Part shown: positions 1-8,305 of the stretch, piece after piece
How positions within the stretch are numbered: position 1 is the stretch's first letter
Layout of the letters: each line of letters opens with the position of its first letter
Assembly: GCA_030830305.1 (NCBI GenBank)
Contig: JAURNI010000034.1
Location: 1-40,122, forward strand
Source: Alphaproteobacteria bacterium
GTDB lineage: Bacteria > Pseudomonadota > Alphaproteobacteria > Rickettsiales > Deianiraeaceae
Direction: 5' to 3'
Length of the DNA stretch: 40,122 nt
The notes under the pieces: model-generated
What the model was told of the DNA's origin: nothing
Seen by the model: the letters and a program-made list of their open reading frames with translations, nothing else
Database searches by the model: none
Made by a program: the position numbers and the translations under genes

Positions 1-1077
1 AATGATATATTCAATTTTTATGTTTTTCTTGAACTACTGGTTATCTGTATTTATCTTATATTTGCCAATACTACAGATACTCAAAAGAAGAAAAATACAC
101 TCGAATACCTTCTTCTTGGCGGAATAAGTTCAGTGTTTATTGTTCTTGCAATTGAAATTATATATATAATCTACGGCTCATTAAATGTTACGGTAATATT
201 TGATAAATCACCAGTACTTGAAAAAAGCCAATTCATTTTATTAAAAATTTCAATAATATTTCTTGTTATTGCGTCTTTTATAAAACTTGCTATATTCCCG
301 TTTACATCGTGGGTAAGAAAAATCTATACAACGTGTCCCAATTTTTTTCTTCCATTTTATGGAAGCATCGTTAGCAGTGGCATTTCTTTATACATGGTAA
401 TTTTCTTTTTGTACAAAGTTATACACAATTACCAATTGTTATTGTTTGCGTCCAACATCATTACACCATTTTGCATTGCCGGAATTTTAATATTTTCAGT
501 ATTGTCAGTTAAAGAAAAAGATTTAAGGGTATTACTGGGTTATTCAACCCTTGCTCAAGTTGGGTATATTTATATTTGCATAACAACTCCAAACATCAAC
601 GCCATAACGGGCGGAATATTACATATTATACATAATATAATTGTTAAATTTGGAATGTTTGTCATTTTAACACAAATTTATAACACACATAAAACATATT
701 TACTTGATAGCATTAACGGATTGGGTCAAAACATTTTTATTGGAATATCTTTATGTATTTTTTCCGCAAGCTTGATTGGTATTCCTGGCACCAGCGGATT
801 CATTAGTAAATTTTACATGTTTCAGGGGTTAATTGAAGAAAAACGCTTTATAGCATTATTAGCATTTATTGCAGGATCGGTCTTAAATATCATATACCTT
901 TGGAGGGTTATATCCCCAATGTATTTCTTACCGGTGCTCAACAAAACAAAATTTACAAAAACCAGTATAGCTGCAATTATTATTGCAATAGGGTCAACAA
1001 TACTTTTTGGTATTTTTACAAACTTTACACTTGCAAAATCACAAAAAATAGCAACAGAATTTCTTCAAAGCCTTTAA
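1..1077 (+). CDS. Proton-conducting membrane transporter subunit (MrpD/NuoN-like), 5' end outside window
   Basis: The frame is open from base 1, so the gene starts outside the window; the GTG at 133 in the ORF track is not the real start. The visible 358 residues are almost entirely membrane helices of the complex I/Mrp antiporter family (NuoL/M/N, MrpA/D). Family-like stretches are 'FLLLGG-SS' style sequence near the left edge, a Lys in a helix (IKLAIFPFTSW), 'LLGYSTLAQVGYI', an 'HIIHNIIVKFGMF' helix with the conserved Lys, and 'GIPGTSGFISKFYMFQG' near the end. The protein would couple ion movement across the inner membrane, either within NADH dehydrogenase or as a separate cation/proton antiporter subunit. 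The C-terminal 'GSVLNIIYLWRVI' favours MrpD over NuoN, but I cannot decide. It is followed after 20 bases by pheS. Confidence 0.7.
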   Translation, partial: NDIFNFYVFLELLVICIYLIFANTTDTQKKKNTLEYLLLGGISSVFIVLAIEIIYIIYGSLNVTVIFDKSPVLEKSQFILLKISIIFLVIASFIKLAIFPFTSWVRKIYTTCPNFFLPFYGSIVSSGISLYMVIFFLYKVIHNYQLLLFASNIITPFCIAGILIFSVLSVKEKDLRVLLGYSTLAQVGYIYICITTPNINAITGGILHIIHNIIVKFGMFVILTQIYNTHKTYLLDSINGLGQNIFIGISLCIFSASLIGIPGTSGFISKFYMFQGLIEEKRFIALLAFIAGSVLNIIYLWRVISPMYFLPVLNKTKFTKTSIAAIIIAIGSTILFGIFTNFTLAKSQKIATEFLQSL

Positions 1078-1097
1078 CACACTTTTTTTAATAAAAT

Positions 1098-2072
1098 ATG
1101 AAAAACATTAGTGAAATGAAAACAGAAATACTTCAAACAAAAACAGTACATGAACTTCTTAATGTTAAAGCATCATTTATTGGTAAAGGTGGAATTATTA
1201 CCGAGGAATTCAAAAACATGAAAGATCTTTCAATTGAAGAAAAAAAGCTAAAAGGACAAGAGCTTAACGAAATAAAAACCCAAATTGAATTTGCAATTGA
1301 AGAGCAAATGCGTTCAATTAAGGTAAATCAAATAAATGAAACTCTTGAAAATGAAAAAGTTGATATTTCTACGCCATCAAACGCAGTAGAAGTTGGCTCC
1401 CTACACCCTGTTTCTTTTGTTGCACAGGAAATTACCAATTTTTTCGGAAAATATGGCTTTTCAACGCATGATGGCCCTGAAATTGAAGATGACTACCACA
1501 ATTTTGAAGCCTTAAATTTTCCAGCACTTCACCCGGCAAGAAATATGCACGACACTTTCTATATTAAAGGAACGGAAGAACTACTTCGCACGCACACATC
1601 ATCGGTACAAATTCGCCATATGCAAAGCTCTAACCCTCCGTTTAGGTTTATTTCAATCGGTAAAACTTACAGATGCGATTCCGACCGCACACACATTCCA
1701 ATGTTCCATCAAGCAGAAGGTGTTTGCGTTGAAGAAGGTATAACACTTGCCCATTTAAAAACAATTGTTGAGGATTTCCTTAAACACTTTTTTTCCGGTA
1801 GCGAAGTTGAGATTCGTTTCCGCTCAAGCTTTTTCCCATTTACAGAACCTTCTTTTGAGGTTGACATCAACACCGGAAACGGATACTTAGAAGTTATGGG
1901 TTGCGGAATGATTCACCCAAATGTTCTAAAAAATTGCGGAGTTGACGCAAAGTATTCCGGTTTTGCATTCGGAATGGGAATTGAACGGCTTGCAATGTTA
2001 AAGTATGGCATTGAAGATGTTCGAGACTGCATTTCTTCAACGCCACACTGGCAGAAGCATTATGGGTTTTGA
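1098..2072 (+). CDS. pheS: Phenylalanine--tRNA ligase alpha subunit
   Basis: This cytoplasmic enzyme charges tRNA-Phe as an alpha2beta2 tetramer with PheT. The 324-residue length is near the family norm. An N-terminal coiled-coil arm (about residues 1-90) includes the family 'GKGG' turn. It is followed by the class II aaRS catalytic domain: 'HPARNMHDTFYI', motif 2 'FISIGKTYRCDSDRTH-PMFHQ', 'EVMGCGM-HPNVL' and motif 3 'GFAFGMGIERLAML'. The ATG at 1098 fits the family start. The usual partner pheT does not follow; dinD begins 7 bases after the stop, so pheT must lie elsewhere. Confidence 0.96.
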   Translation: MKNISEMKTEILQTKTVHELLNVKASFIGKGGIITEEFKNMKDLSIEEKKLKGQELNEIKTQIEFAIEEQMRSIKVNQINETLENEKVDISTPSNAVEVGSLHPVSFVAQEITNFFGKYGFSTHDGPEIEDDYHNFEALNFPALHPARNMHDTFYIKGTEELLRTHTSSVQIRHMQSSNPPFRFISIGKTYRCDSDRTHIPMFHQAEGVCVEEGITLAHLKTIVEDFLKHFFSGSEVEIRFRSSFFPFTEPSFEVDINTGNGYLEVMGCGMIHPNVLKNCGVDAKYSGFAFGMGIERLAMLKYGIEDVRDCISSTPHWQKHYGF

Positions 2073-2079
2073 TTAAGAT

Positions 2080-2925
2080 ATGACGGAAATTATACAGGTA
2101 AGTGAAAAATTATTTGATGAAATACGAAAACTAACTGAAGATGGTATGGAGTATTGGTCTGCAAGGGAATTGATGGTTGTACTTGATTACAAAACATGGC
2201 AAAAATTCCAAGGTGTTATGGAAAAAGCAAAACTTGCATGTATTAATAGCAATCAATTGGTTGAACGCCATTTTATCCAAACGGGTAAAATGGTACAAAG
2301 TGGCGTAGCATCTAAGTTTGTTGAGGATTTTTCTCTCACAAGATATGCCTGTTATTTGGTAGCACAAAATGGTGACCCAAACAAAGAAAAAATAGCACTC
2401 GCACAAACATATTTTGCCCTACAAACATACAAACAAGAAATTATAGAGCAAAGGTTAAAAGATAATCAAAGATTGCACGAAAGATATAAACTAAAAGAAA
2501 TAGAGGACAACATAGAAGAAACTGTATATCAAAGAGGCATTAATCAACCATACCAATTCGCAAAATTTAAAGATTCGCACATTCAAGCTTTATATGGAGG
2601 GCTAAGCACTAAGCAAGTTAAAAAAATGAGAAATATACCAGAAAATAGAGCACTGGCAGATTTTGATACCAACATTGAACTTGCTGCAAAATCACTTTCA
2701 CTTGCATTAACCGACAAAAACATCAAAGATAAAGATATTAAAGGAGAAGTACCTTTAACAAATGAAGCGAAAGAGAATGCAAAAGCAATTCGCAACACAC
2801 TGGAATTGCGTGGCGTAAAACCTGAAAAATTAAAGCCACAAGTGGATATAAAGTTGGTAGAAAAGGAGCACAAAAGAGAGCAAAAACTGTTAACAAAAAA
2901 ATCGCAACAAAATATTACTTCATAA
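2080..2925 (+). CDS. dinD: DinD-like DNA-damage-inducible protein
   Basis: The 281 residues resemble the E. coli DinD family (about 274 aa). The N-terminal half has the family pattern 'YWSARELMVVLDYKTWQKF', then 'FSLTRYACYLVAQNGDP' and 'IALAQTYFALQT'. The C-terminal half is charged and helical and ends in a Lys-rich tail. E. coli DinD is LexA-controlled and inhibits RecA-driven strand exchange; relatives are scattered on chromosomes and phages. Here it sits 7 bases downstream of pheS in the same direction, so it is probably co-transcribed with pheS; no obvious SOS operator precedes it. It is followed directly by a terminator-like hairpin. Its position where pheT is often found suggests later insertion (inference). 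Confidence 0.85.
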   Translation: MTEIIQVSEKLFDEIRKLTEDGMEYWSARELMVVLDYKTWQKFQGVMEKAKLACINSNQLVERHFIQTGKMVQSGVASKFVEDFSLTRYACYLVAQNGDPNKEKIALAQTYFALQTYKQEIIEQRLKDNQRLHERYKLKEIEDNIEETVYQRGINQPYQFAKFKDSHIQALYGGLSTKQVKKMRNIPENRALADFDTNIELAAKSLSLALTDKNIKDKDIKGEVPLTNEAKENAKAIRNTLELRGVKPEKLKPQVDIKLVEKEHKREQKLLTKKSQQNITS

Positions 2926-2949
2926 ACCCATAAAAAAATTATGGTTTTT
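2926..2949 (+). terminator. Rho-independent terminator after dinD
   Basis: CCATAA, an A-rich loop and TTATGG form a stem (extendable by three A:T pairs across one bulged C). It is followed at once by five T residues and lies directly after the dinD stop. It would end the pheS-dinD transcript before cydA. Confidence 0.6.
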
Positions 2950-2961
2950 AGCAAAAACTGC

Positions 2962-2988
2962 TTGACATCAAAAAACCATAGGTACAGT
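2962..2988 (+). promoter_or_regulatory. Possible cydA promoter
   Basis: A perfect TTGACA -35 hexamer at 2962 lies just after the dinD terminator. The best -10-like hexamer, TACAGT at 2983, is only 15 bases away, so the pair is weak. Position between a terminator and cydAB is the main support. Confidence 0.3.
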
Positions 2989-2998
2989 GCTGTAATTA

Positions 2999-4342
2999 AT
3001 GGTTAAAATTATGCTGTACGAGGCTCTCTCCCGAATTCAATTTGCTTTTACCGTTGGTTTTCATATTCTATGGCCGTCATTCACAATTGGGCTTTGTTTG
3101 TTTTTGTTTGTGTGTGAAGTTCTCTACCTGAAAACAAAAAACAAAGAATACATTTCCATTTATATGTTCTGGGTAAAGATTTTTGCCCTTTCCTTTGCAA
3201 TGGGAGTTGTTACAGGAATACCAATGTCCTTTCAATTTGGAACAAACTTCGCAAAGTTTTCGCAATTTACTGCACCAATTATAGGTCCTCTTCTTTCAGT
3301 TGAAATTCTAACTGCCTTCTTCTTGGAAGCAGTATTTATTGGTGTTATGCTTTTCGGTTGGAGAAAAGTTCACCCATTGATTCATCTTTTTGCAACATTT
3401 TTTGTTATGCTTGGAACTCATAATTCTGCATTGTGGATTTTAATCGTCAACTCATGGATGCAAACCCCCGCAGGTTTTGAAATTGTTGATGGTGTTTTGA
3501 ATGCGGCATCCTGGAAGGAGGTAATATTTAATCCGTCAATGCCTTATAGAGTTTCTCATATGCTTCTTGCATCGTATATTTCAACTTTGTTTGTTATATT
3601 TGGAATTTCTGCGTCTTATTTGCTAAATAACAAGGCAAATATTTTGGCAAAAAAAGCATTCAAGCTTGCATTTGGTATGCTTGTAATTCTTGTTCCGTTA
3701 CAGATTTTAGCAGGAGACTTGCACGGCTTAAATACTTTTAAACACCAACCCGAAAAAGTTGCCGCAATGGAGGGGCACTGGGAAACACACCAAGGCGCGC
3801 CGTTTTTAATGTTTGCCATTATTAATCCCCAAGAGGAAAGAAACTGGTTTGAATTAAAAATTCCAAATGCTGCAAGCCTTATTTTAACGCACAAAATAGA
3901 TGGTGAAATTAAGGGTTTGAAAGAATGGCCAAAAGAAGAAAGACCAATGGTTGGCGTAGTATTTTGGTCATTTAGAGTAATGCTTGCAATTGGTTTTGCC
4001 ATGTTTGTAATGGTCCTTTGGGGGGGCATTCTTACAATAAGAAAAAATTTATATACAAGTAAATTGTATTTAAAAATTGCAACATTGGCAACTCCTTTTG
4101 GATTTATTGCCGTGTTAGCAGGGTGGTTTGTTACAGAAGTTGGAAGGCAACCGTGGTCAGTTTACAGAGTACTTAAGATTGCAGATTCACACTCCCCAAT
4201 TACAAGTTCAGCAGTAATTTTTACTTTGGCATTTTTTGTAATATTGTATTCAATTTTGATGTATTTTTACATAAAATTTATAAAACTTACATACAGAAAA
4301 GGTATGCTTCCAATTGAGGCAGTTGAGGTTTATGGTAAATAA
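2999..4342 (+). CDS. cydA: Cytochrome bd-type (cyanide-insensitive-like) ubiquinol oxidase subunit I
   Basis: This is the quinol-oxidising, heme-binding subunit of the bd oxidase in the inner membrane. The start is 'LSRIQFAFTVGFHILWP' with the N-terminal heme-ligand His. It continues with 'GVVTGIPMSFQFGTNF', 'LGTHNSALWILIVNSWMQTPAGF', a second ligand-region His in 'YRVSHMLLASY', and the signature 'TEVGRQPWSVYRVL'. The 447-residue length and short quinol (Q) loop match the CioA type rather than long-loop E. coli CydA. The in-frame ATG at 3011 (MLYEALSR) fits the family start better than 2999. cydB follows 14 bases later. High-affinity oxygen use suggests growth at low oxygen. Confidence 0.95.
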   Translation: MVKIMLYEALSRIQFAFTVGFHILWPSFTIGLCLFLFVCEVLYLKTKNKEYISIYMFWVKIFALSFAMGVVTGIPMSFQFGTNFAKFSQFTAPIIGPLLSVEILTAFFLEAVFIGVMLFGWRKVHPLIHLFATFFVMLGTHNSALWILIVNSWMQTPAGFEIVDGVLNAASWKEVIFNPSMPYRVSHMLLASYISTLFVIFGISASYLLNNKANILAKKAFKLAFGMLVILVPLQILAGDLHGLNTFKHQPEKVAAMEGHWETHQGAPFLMFAIINPQEERNWFELKIPNAASLILTHKIDGEIKGLKEWPKEERPMVGVVFWSFRVMLAIGFAMFVMVLWGGILTIRKNLYTSKLYLKIATLATPFGFIAVLAGWFVTEVGRQPWSVYRVLKIADSHSPITSSAVIFTLAFFVILYSILMYFYIKFIKLTYRKGMLPIEAVEVYGK

Positions 4343-4356
4343 TTTATTTTATATCT

Positions 4357-5355
4357 ATGATTATGGTACATTTAATGGCATTTTTGGTCATTTTTGGGTT
4401 GGTTGCATATGTAATGCTTGATGGTTTTGACCTTGGAACAGGCATCATTTTTCCATTTGTAACTCAAGAAAAACGAGGGAAAATGCTTGATTCTATTGCC
4501 CCATTTTGGGACGGCAACGAAACATGGCTTGTCTATGCGGGAGGTCTACTCTTTGCAGCATTTCCCGTTGCTTACTGGGTTACGCTTTCTGCATTATACA
4601 TTCCTGCATTCTGCATGTTGTTTTGCCTTGCAATACGTGGCGTTGCTTTTGAATTTCGCCTTAAGTCAGTTGAAGAAGAAGACAAAAAAACATGGGAAAA
4701 TGTTTTTTGTATAGGTTCAATTGGAGTTTCTTTCTTTCAGGGTATAATTCTTGGAGCATCAGTTTCCGGAATTAAAATTGAGAATGGACATTTTGCCGGC
4801 AATATGATGGATTTCCTATCTCCGTTAAGTCTTGCATGCGGCATAGCAGTAACGGTTGCGTATGCGGTGCTTGGGTCATCATGGCAAATATACAAAATTA
4901 AAAAAGAATCTTTTAAAGAGCTTTATATAATTTTTCAAAATTTTTTAGTTGCAATGGCAATACTCTTTATTTTAGCAGTTCCGGTACTTTGTTATCAGCG
5001 TCCAGATATTGTATCTTTTGTGATTGCTAACAAATTCCGCCTTATTAGTGTAATAACACTTATTATGCTATCTATTTTAATATTCTACATACTGTTTGCA
5101 TACAAATTTAAAAATGATATTTTGTACTTTCTGTTTTCTATTTTATTATTTGCAGTACCACTGGTAACAGTGCTTGTTGCACTATATCCATATGCAGTAC
5201 CATTTACACATACGGTACATGATATCGCAAACACACCGCAAGCATTAAAATTCGTCACTATTACAACTCTTGTTGTGCTACCAATAATTATCTGTTATAC
5301 TGGATATGTCTACTATACATTTAGAGGTAAAAATTCAGAAAACTATTATTCGTGA
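4357..5355 (+). CDS. cydB: Cytochrome bd-type ubiquinol oxidase subunit II
   Basis: This is the second core subunit of the bd oxidase, and all its helices lie in the membrane. Recognisable features are 'YVMLDGFDLGTGI' in the first helix, 'IAPFWDGNETWLVYAGG', 'FPVAYWVTLSALYIPAF' and 'IRGVAFEFR'. The 332-residue length is typical. The start could be Met1 or Met3 (MIMVHL). It is paired with cydA 14 bases upstream, and its stop overlaps the region just before kdsB, so the three genes are probably one transcript. No small CydX-like ORF was found after it. Confidence 0.95.
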   Translation: MIMVHLMAFLVIFGLVAYVMLDGFDLGTGIIFPFVTQEKRGKMLDSIAPFWDGNETWLVYAGGLLFAAFPVAYWVTLSALYIPAFCMLFCLAIRGVAFEFRLKSVEEEDKKTWENVFCIGSIGVSFFQGIILGASVSGIKIENGHFAGNMMDFLSPLSLACGIAVTVAYAVLGSSWQIYKIKKESFKELYIIFQNFLVAMAILFILAVPVLCYQRPDIVSFVIANKFRLISVITLIMLSILIFYILFAYKFKNDILYFLFSILLFAVPLVTVLVALYPYAVPFTHTVHDIANTPQALKFVTITTLVVLPIIICYTGYVYYTFRGKNSENYYS

Positions 5356-5357
5356 CA

Positions 5358-6158
5358 ATGAAAAAAACTGCAATCATTATACCATCAAGACTTGGCTCCA
5401 CAAGGTTGCCAAACAAACCTCTTGCAATAATTCACGGCAAAACACTAATTCAGCATTGTCTTGAAAGTGCTATCAATACAAATGTTGGAGAGGTTTTTGT
5501 TGCAACAGATTCCGAAAAAATTGCAGATATTGTGCAAAAAGCCGGTGGAGTTGCAATTATAACACCAAGCGATTTACCATCTGGAACTGACCGCATTATG
5601 AATGCTTACAAACAAATTGGTAGAGATTTTGATTGTATTGTAAATTTACAAGGAGATATTCCCAATATTTCTCCACAAATTATCAAAAAAACGGTTGAAG
5701 TGCTTACGAAAACAGGTTGCGATATTGCAACTGCAGTAATGAAGGTTGAAGAAGAAGTTGCACGGAAGCCGTCTTGCGTTAAACCTATTCTTACTAATAA
5801 GGGGGAATGTTTTAAGGCATTATATTTTTCACGACAACCGGTTCCATATAATGCTAACGAATATTATGAACACATCGGTATTTATGCCTATACCCCATCT
5901 TCACTTGAAAAATTCACAAGTTTGCCGGAGTCTCAACTTGAAAAACTTGAAAAACTTGAGCAATTACGCGCACTTGAAAATGATATGTCCATTTATGCCT
6001 GCGTTGTAGATTCTTCACTAAAACCAATTAGTATTGACACCGAAGACGACCTGAACCTTGCAATAAAATTTCTGAAAAAAAAGGATTTTGCATCAACAGA
6101 AAAATACAAAAAACTTTCTGAAAGCTTAAAAAAGAATATGGAAAGAAGGAAGGGGTAA
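5358..6158 (+). CDS. kdsB: 3-deoxy-manno-octulosonate cytidylyltransferase
   Basis: This cytosolic enzyme activates Kdo with CTP to CMP-Kdo for lipid A/LPS inner-core synthesis. The nucleotidyltransferase fold starts with 'IIIPSRLGSTRLPNKPL', followed by 'VFVATDSEKI', 'LPSGTDRI', 'IVNLQGDIPNI' and the later 'YFSRQPVPY' and 'HIGIYAYTP'. I chose the ATG at 5358 rather than the GTG at 5352 that overlaps the cydB stop, because homologs begin close to 'MKK-IIIPSR'. The C-terminal tail is Lys-rich. It works with kdsA at about 19 kb. Confidence 0.95.
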   Translation: MKKTAIIIPSRLGSTRLPNKPLAIIHGKTLIQHCLESAINTNVGEVFVATDSEKIADIVQKAGGVAIITPSDLPSGTDRIMNAYKQIGRDFDCIVNLQGDIPNISPQIIKKTVEVLTKTGCDIATAVMKVEEEVARKPSCVKPILTNKGECFKALYFSRQPVPYNANEYYEHIGIYAYTPSSLEKFTSLPESQLEKLEKLEQLRALENDMSIYACVVDSSLKPISIDTEDDLNLAIKFLKKKDFASTEKYKKLSESLKKNMERRKG

Positions 6159-6167
6159 AATACCCCT
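6151..6167. terminator. Possible hairpin between convergent kdsB and yceI
   Basis: AGGGGTA-AAA-TACCCCT is a perfect 7-bp stem spanning the kdsB stop codon, in the 18-base gap between convergent genes. No T-run follows on either strand, so it is not a classic intrinsic terminator. Confidence 0.35.
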
Positions 6168-6176
6168 AAAAACTAC

Positions 6177-6755
6177 TTATTCAACCGCTGCCTCTACTTC
6201 AATTGCAATTTGTATGTCATCTGAAACCATACCGATTCCATAATTCATTCCAAATTCAGAGCGTTTTATTACCGTTGTTGCACTAAACCCGACTGATTTC
6301 TTTTTTGTAAAAGGATGTTTACCTATTTTATTAAGTTTAGCATACAAAACCACAGGCTTTGTAACACCAAGCATTGTGAAATCTCCATATACTTTTGCAT
6401 ACTCTTGGTTGTACACATCAACTTTTGTACTAACAAATGTTGCTGTTTTATATTTTTCAATGTTAAAGAAGTCAGAGCCTTTAAGATGTTTATCAAATGC
6501 TTCAATTCCAGTAATAATACTGGAAGTATCAATAGTCACATTCACACTGCTAATTGATGGATTTTTTTCATCTAATATGATATAACCATCAGATTTAGCA
6601 AATTTACCGTCTGGATTCGAAAAACCAAGATGATTCGCGTGCCAAATAATATTCGTGTGATTTGGATCCAAAACAAACTTTTCACTTTTTGCATACACAG
6701 TTGATGATATTGCAATAATTAGTACCACCGGCAGCACTCTGAAGATTTTTAACAT
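6177..6755 (-). CDS. YceI-family periplasmic lipid-binding protein
   Basis: The 192-residue protein has a clear Sec signal peptide (about residues 1-22, ending 'STVYA'). A YceI-type lipocalin-like beta barrel follows: 'FVLDPNHTNIIWHANHLGFSN', 'DTSSIITGIEAFDKHLKGSDFFNIEKY', 'YGDFTMLGVTKPVVL' and 'RSEFGMNYG'. Family members bind polyisoprenoid or other hydrophobic chains in the periplasm; the ligand here is unknown. It is convergent with kdsB, and argJ lies upstream on the same strand 56 bases away. Confidence 0.88.
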   Translation of the reverse strand: MLKIFRVLPVVLIIAISSTVYAKSEKFVLDPNHTNIIWHANHLGFSNPDGKFAKSDGYIILDEKNPSISSVNVTIDTSSIITGIEAFDKHLKGSDFFNIEKYKTATFVSTKVDVYNQEYAKVYGDFTMLGVTKPVVLYAKLNKIGKHPFTKKKSVGFSATTVIKRSEFGMNYGIGMVSDDIQIAIEVEAAVE

Positions 6756-6811
6756 ACATAAAAAACAGTTATACTTTTGTATATAAGTATATATAATTAA
6801 AATTCAACTTT

Positions 6812-8050
6812 TCAACTTCTATAATCAACATTAATGTCAATATAACCATGAGTGAGATCGCATGTCCAAACTGTTGCACTGCCACTTCCAATACTTCCAA
6901 CATTCACATTAATTTCAACAAATGCACCGCAAAGATAGTAATAAACAGCTTCTTCCGAGTATTGTGAATGCAGCCCCTCATTTTCATAAATTTTATGTTT
7001 TCCAATTGAAATTGAAAGATGTTTTAGATCAATATCCTCACTTGTTTTACCAATTGCCATGGCAATTCTACCCCAGTTTGGGTCACTTCCTGCAATTGCC
7101 GTTTTCACAAGTGGAGAATTTGCAATCGCTTTTGCAATAATTTTTGCTGCAGCATAGCTTTTTGCACCTTCAACATTTATTGTAATAAATTTCTGAGCGC
7201 CCTCACCGTCCATAACAATTTGTTTTGCAAGGTTTTCCATCGCATCTTTTAATGCTATCGAAAACTTATTCAGATTTTCCTCATTTTCCAATTGAACATT
7301 AACTTGGTTTGTTGCAAACACTAACAGAGAATCAGAAGTTGAGGTATCGGAATCCACGGTAATGGAATTAAATGTTGTTTCAACATGCTTGGCAAGCAAA
7401 TATTGCAATATTTTACTTGAAATGGTAGCATCTGTAAAAATAAAACTTAACATTGTTGCCATGTTGGGTTCAATCATACCAGAACCTTTTGCAATACCTG
7501 TAATAGTAATTTTCTTACCTGCAATTTCCACTTGCTTTGAATATATTTTTGGAAAAGTGTCGGTTGTCATTATTGCTTTTGCAGTACTTGCAATATTATT
7601 TTGCGAAAGATTTGTTTTAAGGTTTGGAATTGCGTTGATGATTTTTGAGGAGTCAAGCAGTGCACCAATTACACCCGTTGAACAAATAAAAACCTCACTT
7701 TTTGGAACAGCAAGCTCTTTTGCAACGGAAGATATAACCTGCTCAACGAGCTCTTCTCCTTTTTTACCGGTCATAGCAAGTGAATTCCCTGAATTAATAA
7801 TTAACGCAGAAGCTCTACCGGTTTGCAGGTTTTCACGGCATTTCAAAACGGGTGGAGATGCCATTTGAGACTTCGTAAAAACACCGGCAACTGATGTATT
7901 TTTAGAGAATTTAACAAGGGAAAGATCTTCCTTGTGTTTATATAACCCGCATTGAGTTGACGCACATTCAATTCCAGTAATAGGTAGTGGTGTTACAATA
8001 TTTTTTGGTGCAAATGGGGAAGTGTTTAATACTTTTTTAGCCATAAACAA
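6812..8050 (-). CDS. argJ: Bifunctional glutamate N-acetyltransferase/amino-acid N-acetyltransferase
   Basis: ArgJ makes N-acetylglutamate and recycles the acetyl group from N-acetylornithine in arginine synthesis. The 412-residue length is normal. The self-cleavage site is visible as 'KGSGMIEPNMATMLSF' near residue 195, where the Thr of 'MATML' is the nucleophile that splits the chain into alpha and beta parts. Other family blocks are 'GNSLAMTGKKGEE', 'TDTFPK', 'VDSDTSTSDS', 'MDGEGAQKF', 'KTAIAGSDPNWGRI' and 'TCDLTHGYI'. The start may be Met1 or Met3. No other arg gene is nearby. Arginine synthesis is unusual for classical Rickettsiales. Confidence 0.95.
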   Translation of the reverse strand: MFMAKKVLNTSPFAPKNIVTPLPITGIECASTQCGLYKHKEDLSLVKFSKNTSVAGVFTKSQMASPPVLKCRENLQTGRASALIINSGNSLAMTGKKGEELVEQVISSVAKELAVPKSEVFICSTGVIGALLDSSKIINAIPNLKTNLSQNNIASTAKAIMTTDTFPKIYSKQVEIAGKKITITGIAKGSGMIEPNMATMLSFIFTDATISSKILQYLLAKHVETTFNSITVDSDTSTSDSLLVFATNQVNVQLENEENLNKFSIALKDAMENLAKQIVMDGEGAQKFITINVEGAKSYAAAKIIAKAIANSPLVKTAIAGSDPNWGRIAMAIGKTSEDIDLKHLSISIGKHKIYENEGLHSQYSEEAVYYYLCGAFVEINVNVGSIGSGSATVWTCDLTHGYIDINVDYRS

Positions 8051-8305
8051 TTACTAAATATGGAAATCTTGGTAATAAGATTTATTAAAATCAAATATAA
8101 ATATATTTTCTTGATACTATACAAGTGCATAAAGCATTTGATATGGAAATAAATCTTTCTTGACAACAAAGGTCTTCAAGTATTTTGTTTAAAATTTAAA
8201 TTCTTGACAAAACTCAAAATCAAGCGCATTGATTTTTATCACCAAAAAACAAAGGTGAATGCAAGAAATTTGCTTTTTTAAAAAACATTTAAGTATTTTG
8301 AGTTT
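8051..8305. promoter_or_regulatory. Divergent argJ/rne intergenic region with short direct repeats
   Basis: This 255-base, AT-rich gap separates divergent argJ and the RNase E gene. It holds two CTTGACAA words (8159 and 8203), which could be -35 boxes of + strand promoters, although neither has a good -10 at 17 bases. The 10-mer AAGTATTTTG occurs at 8178 and 8291. A small CACC...GGTG hairpin lies about 50 bases before the rne start. A long structured leader would fit RNase E autoregulation, but that is inference. Confidence 0.35.

Noticed and set aside
3616-4029. 137-aa ORF antisense to cydA
   Set aside because: It is a frame shadow of a well-supported membrane protein gene; the sequence shows no domain.
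7362-7868. 168-aa ORF antisense to argJ
   Set aside because: It is a shadow of the argJ frame on the opposite strand, with no start context and no family resemblance.
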